Shown piece after piece: positions 16,769 through 24,046 of a stretch of DNA of 49,555 bases (positions within the stretch are counted from its first letter, which is position 1; every line of letters begins with the position of its first letter). A model generated the notes under the pieces. The model made no database searches. It was given only the letters and a program-made list of their open reading frames with translations, and had not been told where the DNA came from. Origin of the DNA: Hydrogenophaga sp. (GTDB lineage Bacteria; Pseudomonadota; Gammaproteobacteria; Burkholderiales; Burkholderiaceae_C); the NCBI GenBank assembly GCA_011391595.1, contig JAABQG010000024.1:1-49555 (forward strand), written 5' to 3'. The position numbers were made by a program, and so were the translations under genes.

Positions 16769-18397
16769 TTACTGATTTCTCTTCGCAGGCGCCGGAAACC
16801 AGTCCTCGGGCTTGACCACCTTGGGCTCCTGTGGATCTCCCATGTAGTGCGGCGACATGATCTGAACGCCGTGTTCGTTGAAAACATCCTGGATATTCGC
16901 GTGAAGAAGGGTCAGCACTTCGGCACGGGGACGCGGCTGGCTGGGAACGGCCTGGGCAACCAGGCGGTATTCCGGGTAGTAGTCTGAAAGCGCAGTCTGG
17001 AAGACCGCCGGCGCTGGCGACTCCAAGATTCCGGGCGTCCGCTTGGCCGCCTCGACCAGCATCGCCTCCACCTGCCGCCAGGGCGTGTCATAGCCGATGG
17101 TGACCGTGGTATCGACGATAAAGCCGGCGCCTCGAACCGTGCGCGAGTAGTTCTTCGTGACCGTGCCGGTGATCATCGAATTGGGCAGGGTCAGTTCTTC
17201 GCCCAGGCCGGTGCGCACGGTCGTGGTGAACATCCCCAGCTTCACCACCGTGCCTTCGTTCTCGCCAATGCGGACATATTCACCGACACGAATCGTGCCG
17301 GTGTAAGTCAGGATCAGGCCCGCCGCCCCCTGGCCGACGACGCTGGAAGCACCGATCGAGACCATCAAGCCCAGCAGCACGGAAAGGCCCTTGAAGGCGT
17401 CGGTCTCGGCGCCTGGAAGATAGGGATAGGCCATGGCCACGGCAAACAGCCAGATGCCGACACTGAAAAGGCGCCGCGACGTGGGCATGGTCTGCGGGCT
17501 GAGCCAGCTGATCGGCGTCCCTGCACGCACCAGACGCTCCAGAAAACGACCCAGAAACCCGGTGAAGACACGCGCCAACAGAAAAATGGCGAGCGCAACG
17601 CCGAGGCCAGGAATGGCCCCCAGGATGCTGTGCAGGATCCCCCCGACGACATCCAGCAGGTAGTCGTTCAGACGCTCGCCCCAGGAGCGGGTGTAGGGGA
17701 AAGCCGAAAGCACGAAACTCAGCCATTCGTAGGCCAGCAGCAGGATCACCAGCCAGCGCAAGGCACTCAGGAGGCGCTGCAAGAAGGGAACGAGCTGATG
17801 CCCCTCGACAATCTGCGTGCCGCCCAACGTGAGATTCCTGACCTGCGTCTCCACGCTGGAGACCAGCAGCCGGTCCAGCCCGAGGCGCAGCCGTATCACC
17901 CCCCAGACCAACGACGCAAAGACCAGGGACGCGACCGCCGAGACCCCCAGCGCCTTGAGCATCGCACGCAGGTCCCGGGACTCGCGGGTTTCGGAAATGA
18001 TCTGCTCCAGCTGACGCGCCGCCTTGCCGGCCAACGCCTTCGCATCTTCCTGTTGCAAGGGGTCGGCGTCGGCTCCGGTGACCACGAAGGCGAGTCGGTC
18101 ATCGATCATCACCAGTTGCCCCTCGGGGTTGCCCTTCACTGACACGACGAGAGGCCCCCCCTGGTCGAGGGCTTGATTGATGGAGAAGCGCGCCCGGTCG
18201 GCCCGCGCTTTAGGCGATGTGCCGAGAAAACTGGACCGGAACACGACCACCGGCCGGTTGAAGACGGTCAGCGTGACCTCGTCGCCCGGCGTCCCGCCTC
18301 CCACCGGCTTTGAAGCCGGTGTCGGCTGGGCCCAGGCCGACGCTGCGAACAGCAGGATCAGTACAAATGCCGTCAGGGCACGCACAACAAATCGCAT
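16769..18397 (-). CDS. MscS-family mechanosensitive ion channel
   Basis: A 542-aa protein with a signal peptide (MRFVVRALTAFVLILLFAASAWA) and an N-terminal periplasmic domain of about 150 residues. Several helices follow at about 160-400. The MscS pore helix region (LLGLMVSIGASSVVGQGAAGLILTY) and the beta domain (GTIRVGEYVRIGENEGTVVKLG, then LPNSMITGTVTKNYS) complete the core. The larger size compared with E. coli MscS (286 aa) reflects the extra periplasmic domain. It is convergent with the histidine kinase and follows the TorD gene by 79 bp. There is no obvious functional link to formate oxidation. Confidence 0.92.
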   Translation of the reverse strand: MRFVVRALTAFVLILLFAASAWAQPTPASKPVGGGTPGDEVTLTVFNRPVVVFRSSFLGTSPKARADRARFSINQALDQGGPLVVSVKGNPEGQLVMIDDRLAFVVTGADADPLQQEDAKALAGKAARQLEQIISETRESRDLRAMLKALGVSAVASLVFASLVWGVIRLRLGLDRLLVSSVETQVRNLTLGGTQIVEGHQLVPFLQRLLSALRWLVILLLAYEWLSFVLSAFPYTRSWGERLNDYLLDVVGGILHSILGAIPGLGVALAIFLLARVFTGFLGRFLERLVRAGTPISWLSPQTMPTSRRLFSVGIWLFAVAMAYPYLPGAETDAFKGLSVLLGLMVSIGASSVVGQGAAGLILTYTGTIRVGEYVRIGENEGTVVKLGMFTTTVRTGLGEELTLPNSMITGTVTKNYSRTVRGAGFIVDTTVTIGYDTPWRQVEAMLVEAAKRTPGILESPAPAVFQTALSDYYPEYRLVAQAVPSQPRPRAEVLTLLHANIQDVFNEHGVQIMSPHYMGDPQEPKVVKPEDWFPAPAKRNQ

Positions 18398-18476
18398 TTC
18401 AATGCTCCGGTCTTGGAAGCCCAGAATATAGTCCGGCCGGAGCGTCACCAAGCGCTGAAGCCGACAAACCGTCCTT

Positions 18477-19109
18477 TCAGGAATCCAGCATGTCGAAACC
18501 CTGCGCCTCCACGCTGAGGAAGGCCCGGGTGAATCGGGCCAGGGCAGCGTTGAAGCGGGCCTTGGGGTGCGCGGCGATGGTGTCGCACATCGGCTCGACC
18601 CAGGGCTGGATGTGACAGGCAAAGAAGGCCTGCTGGCGCGCCAGGTTGGCCACGGCCACGTCCTCGCCGGCGATCAGGTAGCGCATGACTTCGCACAGGC
18701 AGGCGAAGTGGTCTTCGGTCTCGGACATGGCTTCGTCCCGGGCCAGGCCCAGCTCGGCCAGGTCGTCGCGCAGCTTCGCGAGCGGCTTCTCGTTGAGGAA
18801 GCCGCTCAGGTAGTGCGAGCCGTAGAGAAAGACCTCGGGCTTGCCAACCCCGCCGAACAGATCGTCGTATTCGCTCTGGATGGCCTCGTCGCCCATCGCG
18901 CGCGCGGCGCCGACCAGCGCGCGCCAGGGCTCCTCCAGGAAACCGCCGGAGGCCGGGGTCTCGGTGACGGCCACGCGCAGCTGGGCCAGCATCTCGGGCG
19001 ACGGCGGCGCATAGTACAGCGCGGACAGCAGGCCGTAGACCTCGGCACGCGCGGTTTCCTCGTCCAGCGCGGAGGTGTCCGTGGCGGCTCTTGCAAGGGG
19101 GAGGCTCAT
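18477..19109 (-). CDS. TorD/DmsD-family molecular chaperone
   Basis: A 210-aa all-helical protein of the TorD family, which binds Tat signals or pre-proteins of molybdoenzymes before cofactor insertion. Visible features are ARAEVYGLLSALYYAPP at the N-terminus, the EYDDLFGGVGKPEVFLYGSHY segment (the family's EYxxLF...P-YxS block), and EDHFACLCEVMRYL followed by FACHIQPWVEPMCDTI. It is the last gene of the DUF3305-DUF3306-ferredoxin operon; its ATG overlaps the TGA of the preceding gene. The most plausible client is the Tat-exported FdhA encoded 6 kb away. Confidence 0.9.
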   Translation of the reverse strand: MSLPLARAATDTSALDEETARAEVYGLLSALYYAPPSPEMLAQLRVAVTETPASGGFLEEPWRALVGAARAMGDEAIQSEYDDLFGGVGKPEVFLYGSHYLSGFLNEKPLAKLRDDLAELGLARDEAMSETEDHFACLCEVMRYLIAGEDVAVANLARQQAFFACHIQPWVEPMCDTIAAHPKARFNAALARFTRAFLSVEAQGFDMLDS

Positions 19110-21208
19110 AGATCGGTGATCCTGATTTCGTTGTCGGTGGAGTAGATGTCGATGACCCGGCAGTCGCCGCACATCTTCAGGCGATCGGCGGCAGCGCCCT
19201 GAAACATGGCGTGGCCCGCCAGCTTGCCCACCATCGCCTCGATCCCCTTGAGCGTGCCGAAGGGCTTGCCGCAGCGCACGCAGGCGTAGGGTGGTGATTC
19301 GTTGAGCACGCGCGCCTCCTTGCGCTGCGGCGTGAGCAGCAGGCGTGGCTGCAGCGTGATGGCGTTCTCCGGGCAGGTGGTGACGCACAGGCCGCACTGC
19401 ACGCAGTTTTTCTCGACGAAGCGCAGTTGTGGCAGTTGCGGGTTGTCCTGCAGCGCGCTGGCCGGGCAGGCGCTGACGCAGCTCAGGCACAGGGTGCAGC
19501 TGCCCTTGTCGACCATGACCGAGCCAAATGGCGAAGCACCCGCGGGCAGCGCGAGGACCTCGGGCCGGGCCGGTGCAGCCAGCGGCGCGTGATCGATCAG
19601 GTGGTCCAGCGCCAGGTCCAGCGTGGCGCGCTTCTCCTGGGCCACGGCGAAGCGGGCACGCGCACCCGGAATCAGCTGGCGCGTGCGAGCGAGCGCCTGC
19701 AGACCGGCGTCCAGATCGGTCGGGGTCGTGGCGCGCAGCAGCTGCAGGTGTGTGCCGGTGTAACCCAACCCCCGCAGGATGCCCTGCGCCACGTCCATCT
19801 GCGCCTGCAGACCTTCGAGGTACTGAGGTGCCTCTTCGCTGGTGACCAGCACCACGATCTGGCTGGCGCCAAACGCAACGGCGCTGAGCCACACATCCAG
19901 CCCCAGGCTGGCGGTGTGCCAGAGCGCCACCGGGATCACATTCGCCGGGACGCCCTGCGCGACCTTGAGTTGCGCCGCGCGGCCCAGTTCTTCCACCAGC
20001 GCCTGGCCTTGCGCCTGGCTGTGCAGCAGGAGCACCGCATCCTTCCCGCCGGCCGTGGCGTAGGTGGACAGCAAGGTCTTGAGCTTCACGCCCTGGTCGT
20101 TCGCACGCGGGTAGGCGTAGGTCAGTGCGCCGGTCGGGCAGACCGTGGTGCAGGCGCCGCAACCCACGCACAGGTTGGCATTGACCAGGATCCGCTGGCC
20201 GCGCTTGTCGCTGGAAATCGCCTCGGCCGAGCAGATGTCCACGCAGGCGTTGCAGCCCACGGTCTGGTTGCGGCTGTGCGCGCAGAGCTTTTGCTTGTAG
20301 ACAAAGAATTTGGGCTTCTCGAATTCGCCAACCATTTCGCGCAGCTTCAGCACCGTGGGCAGGTCCTGCCCGTCCCAGCGGAAATAGCCTTGCGGCAGCG
20401 CGTGCTGGTTGAAGGTGGGTGTGGCGCTGGCAGCGCGCAGGTCCAGCACCAGGTCGAAGCGCTCGGACAGCACCTCGGGTGCACGGCTGAAGTCGATGGC
20501 GCCGGCCACCTGGCAGGCCTTCACGCAAGCCCGGTGCGACTGGCAGGCCGCCAAGTCAATCTGGTAATCCAGGCCGATGGCATCTTCCGGGCAGGCTGCC
20601 ACGCAGGCGTTGCAGCGCGTGCACAGATCGAGGTTGATGGGGTTGTTCGCTTCCCAGCTCAAGTCGAAGGCCCCCAGCCAGCCGCTCAGGGCCGTGATGC
20701 GGCCGCCCAGCACGGGGAAACGCCGTGCCTGCGCGCCCCCCGCCTTGCCGGGACCTTGCGTGAACAGCGTGACATCCAGCACATCGGACAAGAGCGCGGC
20801 GGCGCGTTCGGCTGCATCGAGCGCGCCGATCACCAGCACGCGCCCGGCACTGTTGTAGCTGACGGTGGGTACCGGCTCGGGGTCGGGCAGGCGCGCAGCG
20901 GCCAGCAGCGCGGCGATCTTCGGCATCGCTTTTGACGCGTCGCGGCTCCAGCCGCCGGTCTCGCGAATGTTGACGAACTTGATGATGGAGACGGCGCCTT
21001 CCGTTTGTTCACCAAGTTCAGCGAAAAGCCGCTGCTCCTGGGTGCAGGCGACGATGACCTCGTCGCCGGACCGGACCGCGTTCTGGAATGCGCCGGCTTC
21101 GCGTCGGCACAACGTGGCGTGCAGCGTCAGATCTTCATCAAGTGCCTGGCCCACCGCTTTCGCGTTGAGGGGCATCGTCTGGTTGCAGTCGCAAATCAGT
21201 GTGGGCAT
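19106..21208 (-). CDS. Multi-[4Fe-4S] HdrA-like ferredoxin of the FDH accessory operon
   Basis: A 700-aa iron-sulfur protein. Six cysteine groups suit [4Fe-4S] clusters: 196-206 (CTRCNACVAAC), 222-232, 309-326, 347-357 (CVGCGACTTVC), 571-581 (CTLCLSCVSAC) and 602-612 (CVQCGLCVTTC). A further CxxC...CxxC set (643/646, 680/683) looks like a metal knuckle. The N-terminus (LICDCNQTM, later EVIVACTQEQ) and the RVLVIGALDAAE strand-loop resemble heterodisulfide reductase A. However, the loop lacks the Gly-rich FAD motif. The 385-495 region resembles the MvhD/FlpD fold. It overlaps DUF3306 by 71 bp at its start, and the conserved N-terminal cysteines support this start. A role in electron transfer to or from formate dehydrogenase is inferred. 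Confidence 0.85.
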   Translation of the reverse strand: MPTLICDCNQTMPLNAKAVGQALDEDLTLHATLCRREAGAFQNAVRSGDEVIVACTQEQRLFAELGEQTEGAVSIIKFVNIRETGGWSRDASKAMPKIAALLAAARLPDPEPVPTVSYNSAGRVLVIGALDAAERAAALLSDVLDVTLFTQGPGKAGGAQARRFPVLGGRITALSGWLGAFDLSWEANNPINLDLCTRCNACVAACPEDAIGLDYQIDLAACQSHRACVKACQVAGAIDFSRAPEVLSERFDLVLDLRAASATPTFNQHALPQGYFRWDGQDLPTVLKLREMVGEFEKPKFFVYKQKLCAHSRNQTVGCNACVDICSAEAISSDKRGQRILVNANLCVGCGACTTVCPTGALTYAYPRANDQGVKLKTLLSTYATAGGKDAVLLLHSQAQGQALVEELGRAAQLKVAQGVPANVIPVALWHTASLGLDVWLSAVAFGASQIVVLVTSEEAPQYLEGLQAQMDVAQGILRGLGYTGTHLQLLRATTPTDLDAGLQALARTRQLIPGARARFAVAQEKRATLDLALDHLIDHAPLAAPARPEVLALPAGASPFGSVMVDKGSCTLCLSCVSACPASALQDNPQLPQLRFVEKNCVQCGLCVTTCPENAITLQPRLLLTPQRKEARVLNESPPYACVRCGKPFGTLKGIEAMVGKLAGHAMFQGAAADRLKMCGDCRVIDIYSTDNEIRITDL

Positions 21209-21788
21209 CTTCAGTGGGAGTTAGAGCGGCGAGCGGGCTTGGCGCGCTCGCCGGCAGGGCGGGGGATTCGGCAAGAGTGTCCGACTGTGCCACGTCTGGT
21301 GGCGTCGGTGTATCCGCAACATCCCCAACCGTGGGGGTATTCGACGCACCGTCATTCTCTTTGTCAAACAGGTTCAGGTTCTTTGCGCTGGCCATCCGCC
21401 GCATCATCGCGGCGGGCAACGGGTCGGGCTGGCTGTAGTCGTCGATATAGATGTCCAGTCGGTCCATCACATTGAAGTGCGGGTCGGCAAACAGCTTCTT
21501 GACGGCCGCGTTGCGCACATCCTGCGCCACGCCCTGCAGCATGAAAGGCTGGAAGTCTGACGCCGGCGTCAGCGCCTGCACATCGTCCAGCGTCGGCAAG
21601 GGAACGGGGTCGGGCTGCGCCAAGGCGCGACCCTCGAGGGGTGCGTTGCCGTCCGGCGCAGTGACAGAGGGTGCAGCGGCCTGCGTCGAAACCACTGCCG
21701 GCGCCGGTGGCACAGGCTCCGCCACCGGCTTGCCTTCGCGGACCTCCTGCTTGCGACGCGCCCAGCGGCCGAGAAAACCGTCAGTCAT
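21138..21788 (-). CDS. DUF3306 domain protein
   Basis: A 216-aa protein starting MTDGFLGRWARRKQEV, the characteristic N-terminus of DUF3306. A Pro/Ala-rich linker follows (about 20-65). A conserved core at about 66-140 contains LTPASDFQPFMLQGV, VRNAAVKKLFADPHFNVMDRLDIYIDDYSQPDPLP and MMRRMASA, and the tail is acidic and low complexity. The function is unknown; the family travels with formate dehydrogenase loci. Its ATG overlaps the stop of DUF3305 and its 3' end overlaps the HdrA-like gene by 71 bp, so the operon is tightly coupled. Confidence 0.88.
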   Translation of the reverse strand: MTDGFLGRWARRKQEVREGKPVAEPVPPAPAVVSTQAAAPSVTAPDGNAPLEGRALAQPDPVPLPTLDDVQALTPASDFQPFMLQGVAQDVRNAAVKKLFADPHFNVMDRLDIYIDDYSQPDPLPAAMMRRMASAKNLNLFDKENDGASNTPTVGDVADTPTPPDVAQSDTLAESPALPASAPSPLAALTPTEDAHTDLRLQPDDAPQRESGGPGT

Positions 21789-22363
21789 TGTGCGCCGCCC
21801 TTCCCGCCGCCGGACTTCTTTTCCGTGCTCACCGCCGCGGGGTTGCCAAAGCGGTCCTGCAGCCCCTTGAAGCTCTGCGGTCGCTGGCGGCGTTTGGGCT
21901 CGGGCGTGTAGTGGGCGTTGGCGAACTCGCGCATCCATTCAATGACCTCGGCCGGTGCCGGCACCTGCTCCACTGTTTCCTGCGCGTCGAGCCAGCGGCC
22001 GGCGTCGTGGTAACTCAGCGAGACCATCACCGGCCGCGCCATGGGGTCGTCACTTCCCGTGGCCTCTTCCTCCATGCGCCAGAGCACGAACCAGCACGGC
22101 GCCGGCGTTGAAGCATTGAGCATGTAACCCTCGGCATCGTCCCTGAAGAGCTCCACAGCAAAACCCGGGTGCAGCCAGTGCTCCTCGTCGTCCGTGCGCA
22201 GCAGGCGACGCGCCGCGACCCCAAAGCCGGGCTCGTTCGGCACCACGTCGGCCAGCACCCAGCGCCAGGGCTGCCAGCGGCTCATCGGACCCTGGATGCG
22301 CTCGCGGCGCATGAGCACGGCGACGTGCAGACTTGGACGGGTTGCTGGGTCAGGCAGGTTCAT
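21785..22363 (-). CDS. DUF3305 domain protein
   Basis: A 192-aa protein of the DUF3305 family: LHVAVLMRRERIQGPMSRW and QPWRWVLADVVPNEP near the N-terminus, HPGFAVELFRDDAEGYMLN in the middle, then PMARPVMVSLSYHDAGRWLDAQETVEQVPAP and a Lys/Gly-rich tail. The biochemical function is unknown. It is the first gene of the operon DUF3305-DUF3306-HdrA-like-TorD and begins about 20 nt downstream of a predicted sigma-54 start. Because the whole operon contains a molybdoenzyme chaperone, an assembly role for formate dehydrogenase is plausible. Confidence 0.88.
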   Translation of the reverse strand: MNLPDPATRPSLHVAVLMRRERIQGPMSRWQPWRWVLADVVPNEPGFGVAARRLLRTDDEEHWLHPGFAVELFRDDAEGYMLNASTPAPCWFVLWRMEEEATGSDDPMARPVMVSLSYHDAGRWLDAQETVEQVPAPAEVIEWMREFANAHYTPEPKRRQRPQSFKGLQDRFGNPAAVSTEKKSGGGKGGAQ

Positions 22364-22392
22364 GGTGATGTCCGGACAAGGCTGGAACTGTA

Positions 22393-22408
22393 AGCCAAGG
22401 CCATGCCA
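22393..22408 (-). promoter_or_regulatory. Sigma-54-like promoter of the DUF3305 operon
   Basis: On the minus strand the sequence reads TGGCATG-GCCT-TGGCT, with GG and GC 10 nt apart as required. It departs from TGGCACG-N4-TTGCW at two positions. The predicted start at about 22382 lies 19 nt before the DUF3305 ATG. No TTGTCGC activator site was found nearby. Confidence 0.5.
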
Positions 22409-22555
22409 TTGGTCGGAAAAGGGGCGCTGCCGGTGCGCCAATGGTCCTCCAGACTCGCGCCATCACGCCACCGTTCGCCACTTCGCCGGCTCTAAAATGT
22501 CTCTTTCGCCCGCAATCCGGGCGCGGTTTCAACCTGATGCATCCAAGGTACGCGC

Positions 22556-23245
22556 ATGGCCGCCCCTCTGAAGATCATTTCATCCATGGCCACCCGGCAG
22601 TTGCTGGCCGATCTGGTCACCCAATACCGGAAAGGCGCGATGCCGGAGATTCACGTCGAATCGGTCGGCGGCGTCGATGCGGCCAGGCGGGTGCAGGCCG
22701 GCGAATCCTTTGACATCGTGGCGCTGGCGTCCAACGCCATCGATCAGCTGACCGAAGCCGGCCGGATCGCGCCCGGCAGCCGGGTGGATGTCGTCAAGTC
22801 GGGCGTGGCGATTGCGGTGCGCGCCGGTGCGCATCGACCTGACATCCGCTCGGAAGAGGCCGTCAGAGACGCTGTGCTGGCCGCAAGAAGCCTCAGCTAT
22901 TCCACCGGGCCCAGCGGCGTGCAGTTGGCCAAATTGTTCGAGCGCTGGGGCATTGCCGGCCAGATCAGGGACCGCATCGTCCAGGCGCCACCCGGTGTGC
23001 CCGTGGGCCAACTGGTGGCCGACGGACAGGTCGAAATCGGGTTCCAGCAACTCAGCGAAATGATGAATCTGCCCGGCATCGAGGTGCTCGGGCCCCTGCC
23101 CCCGGCCATCCAGATCATCACCACCTTTTCGGCGGGTCTGTCGGTCACCTCGGGCCAGCCCGAGGCGGTGCGGGCGTTGCTCGCCTTCATGGTCTCGCCC
23201 GAAGTCGATGAAATCAAGCGGCGCAACGGGATGGAGCCGGGCTGA
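22556..23245 (+). CDS. ModA-like periplasmic-binding-fold protein without signal peptide
   Basis: A 229-aa protein of the type II substrate-binding fold, close to molybdate-binding ModA-like proteins: IISSMATRQLLADLV, VESVGGVDAARRVQAGESFDIVALASNAIDQL, then PSGVQLAKLFERWGI, GQLVADGQVEIGFQQLSEMM and GPLPPAIQ. It lacks any hydrophobic leader, so it is predicted to be cytosolic, unlike transporter ModA. It is transcribed divergently from the DUF3305 operon and 63 bp ahead of a small ferredoxin. A cytosolic oxyanion- or cofactor-binding role linked to the FDH locus is possible but inferred. No ModB or ModC is present. Confidence 0.82.
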   Translation: MAAPLKIISSMATRQLLADLVTQYRKGAMPEIHVESVGGVDAARRVQAGESFDIVALASNAIDQLTEAGRIAPGSRVDVVKSGVAIAVRAGAHRPDIRSEEAVRDAVLAARSLSYSTGPSGVQLAKLFERWGIAGQIRDRIVQAPPGVPVGQLVADGQVEIGFQQLSEMMNLPGIEVLGPLPPAIQIITTFSAGLSVTSGQPEAVRALLAFMVSPEVDEIKRRNGMEPG

Positions 23246-23307
23246 ACCCTGTGGAACGCCACTGTCATGCGCCGGCGCCAAAGCTGAGCCCGCTGATCAG
23301 TGCGAAG

Positions 23308-23571
23308 ATGCGGACCTCGCTGCAAATGGCCCACCCAGTGTCACGAGTTCTCTTGCCCCGCATTGATGCCGCACGCTGCACCGGCTGCGGCTGGTGCGTG
23401 GCGGCCTGCCCTTTTCACCTGCTGAGCCTGGCGGCGATGGGCTGGAGGAAATCCTCGGTGCTCGGCGATGCGACCGCCTGCACCGGATGCCGCAAATGCG
23501 AAATCCGCTGCCCGTTCAACGTCATCACGATGGTGAAAGAAAGGCCCCCGGCCGACACCGGAGGCTTTTAA
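23308..23571 (+). CDS. Small 2x[4Fe-4S] ferredoxin
   Basis: An 87-aa ferredoxin with two cluster motifs, CTGCGWCVAACP and CTGCRKCEIRCP. The N-terminus is uncertain: an ATG at 23308 is preferred because the GTG at 23251 adds 19 residues with no family features; an ATG at 23326 is also possible. It follows the ModA-like gene and is probably cotranscribed. It may carry electrons for the nearby formate dehydrogenase or its accessory HdrA-like protein. A terminator hairpin overlaps its last codons. Confidence 0.85.
   Translation: MRTSLQMAHPVSRVLLPRIDAARCTGCGWCVAACPFHLLSLAAMGWRKSSVLGDATACTGCRKCEIRCPFNVITMVKERPPADTGGF
23540..23570 (+). terminator. Rho-independent terminator after ferredoxin gene
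   Basis: AAAGGCCCCCGG and CCGGAGGCTTTT form a stem with one bulge around a short loop, ending in a T-run just before the stop codon. It would end the ModA-like/ferredoxin transcript. Confidence 0.6.
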
Positions 23572-23630
23572 TAGATTTGCCCGTCTGTGCAAGCGTTCAG
23601 GCCTTGGCCGCCGCCATGCCGCGGGTGCGA

Positions 23631-23939
23631 TCAACGTGCCGCGCCCGAACTGGCTTCGCCTGGCCCCCTGCGTGTAAGCAGATACAGCAGCGGCCCGAAA
23701 ACGCCAGCCGCCAGCGTGATCAGGACATAAGGCCACACGTTGCGCTGCAAGGCCCTGGCATCACGCCACATCCAGACCAGCACCAGCGCCAAGGTGATCA
23801 CCAGATCAACCAGAACCTGAATCCCGGCCCAAGTCTGAAGCATCGTCTCGAAAATACCCCAGTAGCCGTGGTGCCAGACCGTCACTGCGGTCAATGCGCC
23901 AAACAGAAGCAGGGTGACAACCAACAGGACGCGTTGCAT
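23631..23939 (-). CDS. Small three-helix membrane protein (DUF2834-like)
   Basis: A 102-aa integral membrane protein with hydrophobic segments at about residues 3-21, 36-60 and 68-92. It has the DLVITLALVLVWMWRDAR stretch typical of DUF2834-type proteins. The function is unknown. It is divergent from the XRE regulator gene, and the palindrome at 23997-24013 lies between their starts, so it is a likely target of that regulator. The frame is open upstream to 24068, but that extension crosses the palindrome and the neighbour's start. Confidence 0.78.
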   Translation of the reverse strand: MQRVLLVVTLLLFGALTAVTVWHHGYWGIFETMLQTWAGIQVLVDLVITLALVLVWMWRDARALQRNVWPYVLITLAAGVFGPLLYLLTRRGPGEASSGAAR

Positions 23940-23996
23940 GAAGAGTCTTTTCTGATAACGATGGACGCAGTATCGGGCGCACAGATATTCAAAACA

Positions 23997-24013
23997 ATTA
24001 CCTTTCAGGTAAT
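23997..24013. promoter_or_regulatory. Palindromic operator between divergent genes
   Basis: A perfect inverted repeat, ATTACCT-TTC-AGGTAAT, 33 bp before the XRE regulator ATG and 57 bp before the divergent membrane-protein ATG. Position and symmetry suit binding by the adjacent HTH regulator. Confidence 0.65.
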
Positions 24014-24046
24014 CGACTGGTGCTTGAGCTGTGCTCCAATCGCGCC

